Position numbers and translations under genes: made by a program | DNA from: Alphaproteobacteria bacterium | GTDB lineage: Bacteria > Pseudomonadota > Alphaproteobacteria > ATCC43930 > CGMCC-115725 | Assembly (NCBI GenBank): GCA_030039775.1 | Contig: JASHUX010000239.1 | Location: 1-8,739, forward strand | Length of the DNA stretch: 8,739 nucleotides | Direction: 5' to 3' | Notes under the pieces: model-generated | Database searches by the model: none | Told to the model about the DNA's origin: nothing | Seen by the model: the letters and a program-made list of their open reading frames with translations, nothing else | Part shown: one piece after another, positions 6,367 through 8,739 of the stretch | Numbering within the stretch: the stretch's first letter is position 1 | Layout of the letters: each line of letters begins with the position of its first letter

Positions 6367-7203
6367 TCAGAAGAAAGCCAGCGTACGAATCTCGATGCTT
6401 TCGCGCGGCCGCGCGTTGGGCGGCGAGGTCGGATCGTTGAACGACGTGTGCGCCGTCCAGCGCGCCCGACCGGCTGTCAGCGAATCGTAGACCTTGAACA
6501 CGATCGCTTCGTCGCGGCGCATGCGCGGAAACCAGTACCACTCGTGGCGCGGGCTGTAGTTGACCGAATATGTCTGGCCGACGCGGTTCGGATAGCGCCG
6601 CTCGGAAATGACGAAATCCTCAAAGCGGATGCTGCGCGCGTCGCAAATGCCGAGCGGATGGCTTTCGATCGGCAGACGGATGCCGCGCCACACTTGAATG
6701 ATGGCGAAACGCCGCGTGAGCAAATCCTCGGCCTCGTCGCCCATCAGGTCCCGGACGCGTTGCGGGCCGGACCATTCGGTGTAATCGTTGTGGACGCGCT
6801 GCACGGGCTCGCGGATCTTGCGCGCCTCGCGGTCCCCGACATCGCCGGTGCGCAACGTGTGATCGAACACCACGACACGCTTGGCGCCGCTCTCCTCTTT
6901 GATCAGCGCCTCCATTTCCGGATAGTAGACGCGCTTGATCTCGTCGGCGTCGAAAAAATCTTTCGTCTTGGTGTCGTGGTGGCGGAAATGGAAACCGTCG
7001 CGCTCGAGAAGGAACCCGCCCTCGCGCTTGCGCCCGTTCCGCATGATGACGCGATGCGCCTCGATGTTGTTGCTCGATCGCACTTCGGTCGAACCGGGCC
7101 CGCCGCTCCACGTGTAGGGCGTCTCGCCGGTGTCCTTATAATAATTGACCGCCGTCTCGATCGTGTCGGGCGCGGTGTCCTGGACGAGCGTGGTGTCGGA
7201 CAT
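6367..7203 (-). CDS. CmcJ/NvfI-family oxidoreductase (probable Fe(II)/2OG oxygenase)
   Basis: The 278-residue protein resembles the CmcJ/NvfI/AsaB (GA4-desaturase-like) family, members of which work in cephamycin, meroterpenoid and gibberellin-type pathways. Family marks include FDHTLR, QRVHNDYTEWSGPQRVRDL, SPRHEWYWFPRM and the C-terminal HTSFNDP...PRESIEIR. Numbered from ATG 7203, I propose an iron site of H138-x-D140 plus H252, with R267-x-S269 binding 2-oxoglutarate. The 15-residue spacing from the distal His to RxS matches that of the beta-lactam oxygenases; this assignment is inference. An ATG at 7209 is also in frame, but AGGAG (7214-7210) touches it directly and lies an ideal 6 nt from the ATG at 7203, so the latter is preferred. 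No signal peptide or membrane segment is visible. It is divergent from the ArsR operon and upstream of a crotonase. The substrate is unknown. Confidence 0.85.
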   Translation of the reverse strand: MSDTTLVQDTAPDTIETAVNYYKDTGETPYTWSGGPGSTEVRSSNNIEAHRVIMRNGRKREGGFLLERDGFHFRHHDTKTKDFFDADEIKRVYYPEMEALIKEESGAKRVVVFDHTLRTGDVGDREARKIREPVQRVHNDYTEWSGPQRVRDLMGDEAEDLLTRRFAIIQVWRGIRLPIESHPLGICDARSIRFEDFVISERRYPNRVGQTYSVNYSPRHEWYWFPRMRRDEAIVFKVYDSLTAGRARWTAHTSFNDPTSPPNARPRESIEIRTLAFF

Positions 7204-7224
7204 GGGCATCTCCTATCCCGCCTG

Positions 7225-7253
7225 ATGATAGGGAGGCCCGGGCGCGCGAACAA
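7225..7253 (-). promoter_or_regulatory. Candidate promoter of the oxygenase gene
   Basis: On the minus strand TTGTTC (7253-7248) and TATCAT (7230-7225) are separated by exactly 17 bp, with a 5/6 match to the -10 consensus. Transcription would begin about 15 nt before the ATG at 7203 and would include the AGGAG ribosome site. An inverted repeat, CCTATC/GATAGG (7212-7217 and 7227-7232), overlaps the -10 and the ribosome site and could be a regulator site or a leader hairpin. Confidence 0.5.
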
Positions 7254-7286
7254 TGACGCGCACGCATGGGCTGCCGCGCCCGGCGC

Positions 7287-7333
7287 TTGACTCTTAGTCA
7301 ACCGTCTGATTGATTATCAACAACATGGTTGAT
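7287..7333. promoter_or_regulatory. Operator cluster and promoter region of the arsR operon
   Basis: Three perfect inverted repeats are packed into 47 bp. They are TTGACT-CTT-AGTCAA (7287-7301), TTGAT-T-ATCAA (7310-7320) and ATCAAC-AACATG-GTTGAT (7316-7333), the last spanning the proposed start codon. They share TCAA/TTGA half-sites, as expected for an autoregulating ArsR-type dimer. TTGACT at 7287-7292 could be the -35, with TTGATT (7310-7315, 17-bp spacer) or GATTAT (7312-7317, 19-bp spacer) as the -10. Repressor bound here would block RNA polymerase. The divergent oxygenase promoter lies about 35 bp away and could be co-controlled. Confidence 0.6.
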
Positions 7334-7693
7334 CGTATGCCCGATGACGCGGCCCTAAACCAAGTGTTTGCCGCGCTGAGCGACCCGGTCCGGCGCAAGC
7401 TCTTGTCGCGACTCGATGGCCAAGCGCTGCTGGTGAAGGAGCTTGCGGCACCGTTCGACATCTCGCTGCAAGCGGTCTCGAAGCACATACAAGTGCTGGT
7501 GAAGGCAGGGCTGGTGCGGCAAGAGCGAACGGGGCGAGTGTCACATTGCCGCCTTGACGCCGGCCCGATGCACGAAGCCGCGGTCTGGGTCAACCGGTAC
7601 AGCAAGTACTGGCAGGATCAGTTCGACACATTGGCGCTGTGGCTCGGCGAAGCGCCGCCGAAACCGAAGCGCAAAAGCAGGAGGAAGTCATGA
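7325..7693 (+). CDS. ArsR/SdpR-family winged-helix transcriptional regulator
   Basis: This 122-residue winged-helix DNA-binding protein begins MVDRMPDDAALNQVF. VFAALSDPVRRKLLSRL (14-30) is the characteristic ArsR N-terminal helix. The helix-turn-helix covers about residues 38-64 (VKELAAPFDIS, QAVSKHIQVLVKAGLV) and the wing follows at RQERTGRVSHCRL. The metal-binding ELCVCDL motif of ArsR/SmtB sensors is missing and the only cysteine is C75, so this is a non-metal, SdpR-like member. The C-terminus is Lys/Arg-rich. Starts at ATG 7325 or ATG 7337 are both possible; neither has a Shine-Dalgarno, and a leaderless message is plausible given the promoter position. Palindromes over the start suggest autorepression. 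The stop overlaps the next start (ATGA), so it is co-translated with the DUF899 gene. The inducer is unknown. Confidence 0.93.
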   Translation: MVDRMPDDAALNQVFAALSDPVRRKLLSRLDGQALLVKELAAPFDISLQAVSKHIQVLVKAGLVRQERTGRVSHCRLDAGPMHEAAVWVNRYSKYWQDQFDTLALWLGEAPPKPKRKSRRKS

Positions 7694-8256
7694 GGTATCG
7701 CGACACCACGGAAAAACTTGGAGCTTTGCGCGGTCAGATCGCTCAGCTGCGCGAGGAGATGCGCAAGACGCAAAACACGATCGAACCGGAGCCGGTCGAA
7801 AATTATACGTTCGCCACGCCGGACGGACCGGTGCGGCTCGCCGATCTGTTCCGCGGCAAGGACACCCTGTTCGTGATCCACAATATGGGCGCGTCGTGCC
7901 GGTACTGTACGTTGTGGGCCGACGGGTTCAACGGCATCCTGTCGCATCTTGAGAACCGCGCCGCGTTCGTGATCTCGTCGCCCGACGCGCCGGAAAGGCA
8001 GCAGAAATTCAAGGATAGCCGGGGCTGGAATTTCCGCATGGTGTCGCACCAAGGCAGCAATTTCGCCGCCGACATGGGCTACAAAAACGAGCGGGGTTTT
8101 CAGCCCGGCGTCTCGGTCTTCAAGAAGCAGAACGGCAAGGTCGTGCGCGTGTCCGATCAGGGGCTCGGTCCGTACGACGATTTCTGCGCGGTCTGGCATT
8201 TTTTCGACATGATCCCGGGCGGCGCCGGCGATTGGTCGCCGCAATACAAATACTAA
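7690..8256 (+). CDS. DUF899-family thioredoxin-fold protein (first copy)
   Basis: The 188-residue protein belongs to the DUF899 (thioredoxin-like) group, whose biochemical function is not established. A helical, charged N-terminus (1-30) leads to YTFATPDGPVRLADLF (39-54), then NMGASCRYCTLWADGFNG (65-82) with a C70-x-x-C73 pair at the thioredoxin active-site position. Next come HLENRAAFVISS (86-97), GWNFRMVS (112-119), and a C-terminal aromatic segment, VWHFFDMIPGG (168-178), where family members usually have a F-x-D-x-P-x-G motif. No signal peptide is seen. ATG at 7690 overlaps the arsR stop by 4 nt and has a strong AGGAGG 5 nt upstream (7679-7684). The frame extends upstream into arsR but without a ribosome site. 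It is shorter than the typical DUF899 protein, lacking the W-x-x-G stretch before the cysteines that its neighbour has. A redox or peroxide-related role is inference. Confidence 0.88.
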   Translation: MRYRDTTEKLGALRGQIAQLREEMRKTQNTIEPEPVENYTFATPDGPVRLADLFRGKDTLFVIHNMGASCRYCTLWADGFNGILSHLENRAAFVISSPDAPERQQKFKDSRGWNFRMVSHQGSNFAADMGYKNERGFQPGVSVFKKQNGKVVRVSDQGLGPYDDFCAVWHFFDMIPGGAGDWSPQYKY

Positions 8257-8266
8257 GGAGCAGGTC

Positions 8267-8739
8267 ATGAATCACACCGTAGTTTCGCAGGCGCAATGGC
8301 TCGAGGCGCGCAAGCGTTTCTTGGCCGAGGAAAAGGCCTTTACCCAAGCGCGCGACCGGCTCAACGCTGCGCGCCGCGACCTGCCTTGGGTGCGGGTCGA
8401 GAAGAATTACGTGTTCGACACGCCGCAAGGAAAGCGAACGCTTGCCGATCTGTTCGACGGGCGCTCGCAGCTCATCGTGCAGCATTTCATGTTCGCACCG
8501 GATTGGACCGACGGCTGCAAGAGCTGTTCCTTCTGGGCCGATGGCTATAACGGTTTCGTCGTCCACCTGCACCAGCGCGACACCAGTTTCGTCGCCGTGT
8601 CGCGCGCGCCACTGACCAAGCTACACGCCTACGCCAAGCGCCTCGGCTGGACGTTTCCGTGGGTGTCCTCCGGCGACGGTGACTTCAGCTACGACTTCGA
8701 CGTGTCATTTCATCAGGACGGCAACGGACCGAAAGACGT
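8267..8739 (+). CDS. DUF899-family thioredoxin-fold protein (second copy, partial)
   Basis: Translation from ATG 8267 stays open to the window edge (157 codons), so the C-terminus is missing. It is preceded by AAGGAG with 6-nt spacing, which overlaps the stop of the first copy; the gap between genes is 10 nt. The N-terminus is helical (QWLEARKRFLAEEKAFTQA). The core reads NYVFDTPQGKRTLADLFDG (47-65), then HFMFAPDWTDGCKSCSFW (73-90) with C84-x-x-C87, ADGYNGFVVHL (91-101), VAVSRAPL (109-116) and LGWTFPWVSS (126-135). This matches canonical DUF899 more closely than the first copy does. The two are clearly paralogous in layout (FDTP/FATP, LADLF, CxxC, WADG) but diverged. Members of this family sit in the thioredoxin superfamily; no enzyme activity is established. 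The operon suggests joint expression under the ArsR-type regulator. Confidence 0.9.
   Translation, partial: MNHTVVSQAQWLEARKRFLAEEKAFTQARDRLNAARRDLPWVRVEKNYVFDTPQGKRTLADLFDGRSQLIVQHFMFAPDWTDGCKSCSFWADGYNGFVVHLHQRDTSFVAVSRAPLTKLHAYAKRLGWTFPWVSSGDGDFSYDFDVSFHQDGNGPKD

Noticed and set aside
5568..7290. Long plus-strand open frames (290 and 324 codons) opposite the crotonase and oxygenase
   Set aside because: The minus-strand products have clear family motifs. The plus-strand translations are Arg/Ala/His-rich, cross gene boundaries and repeats, and match nothing I recognise.
7618..8572. Minus-strand open frames opposite the DUF899 genes
   Set aside because: They are antisense shadows; the plus-strand frames carry strong ribosome sites and DUF899 motifs.

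Overview
The window looks like a chromosomal segment of a GC-rich proteobacterium, most likely an alphaproteobacterium. The reasons are the GC-rich codon use, a short FtsY without the long acidic N-terminal domain, and the gene order dapF-mtaB-ftsY, which is common in that class. I see no tRNA, rRNA, CRISPR array, integrase or transposase. Coding density is high.

Left and centre (1-5328), all on the minus strand. A compact housekeeping run reads dapF, mtaB, ftsY, then a soluble hybrid histidine kinase. The junctions are very tight: an 8-nt gap for dapF/mtaB (if mtaB starts at TTG), a 4-nt GTGA overlap for mtaB/ftsY, and a 1-nt TAATG overlap for ftsY/kinase. These genes cover diaminopimelate synthesis (lysine and cell wall), tRNA position-37 modification, SRP-dependent membrane targeting and signalling. 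A 171-bp spacer separates the kinase from a partial membrane-protein gene that leaves the window at position 1.

Middle (5329-7203), also on the minus strand. A crotonase-fold enzyme lies downstream of a probable CmcJ/NvfI-type Fe(II)/2-oxoglutarate oxygenase. Two different palindromic intergenic repeats flank the crotonase: one at 5361-5435 against its stop codon, and one at 6278-6355 just upstream of its start. The oxygenase and crotonase may form a small catabolic or specialised-metabolism module, but no substrate can be read from the sequence.

Right (7204-8739). A short divergent region carries a plausible minus-strand promoter for the oxygenase and a cluster of perfect inverted repeats just before and over the start of an ArsR/SdpR-like repressor on the plus strand. 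The repressor gene overlaps (ATGA) a DUF899 thioredoxin-fold gene. Ten bases later a second DUF899 paralogue begins and runs off the window. This arsR-DUF899-DUF899 operon, divergent from an oxygenase, is the most interesting part of the window: it looks like a self-regulated redox module of unknown purpose.
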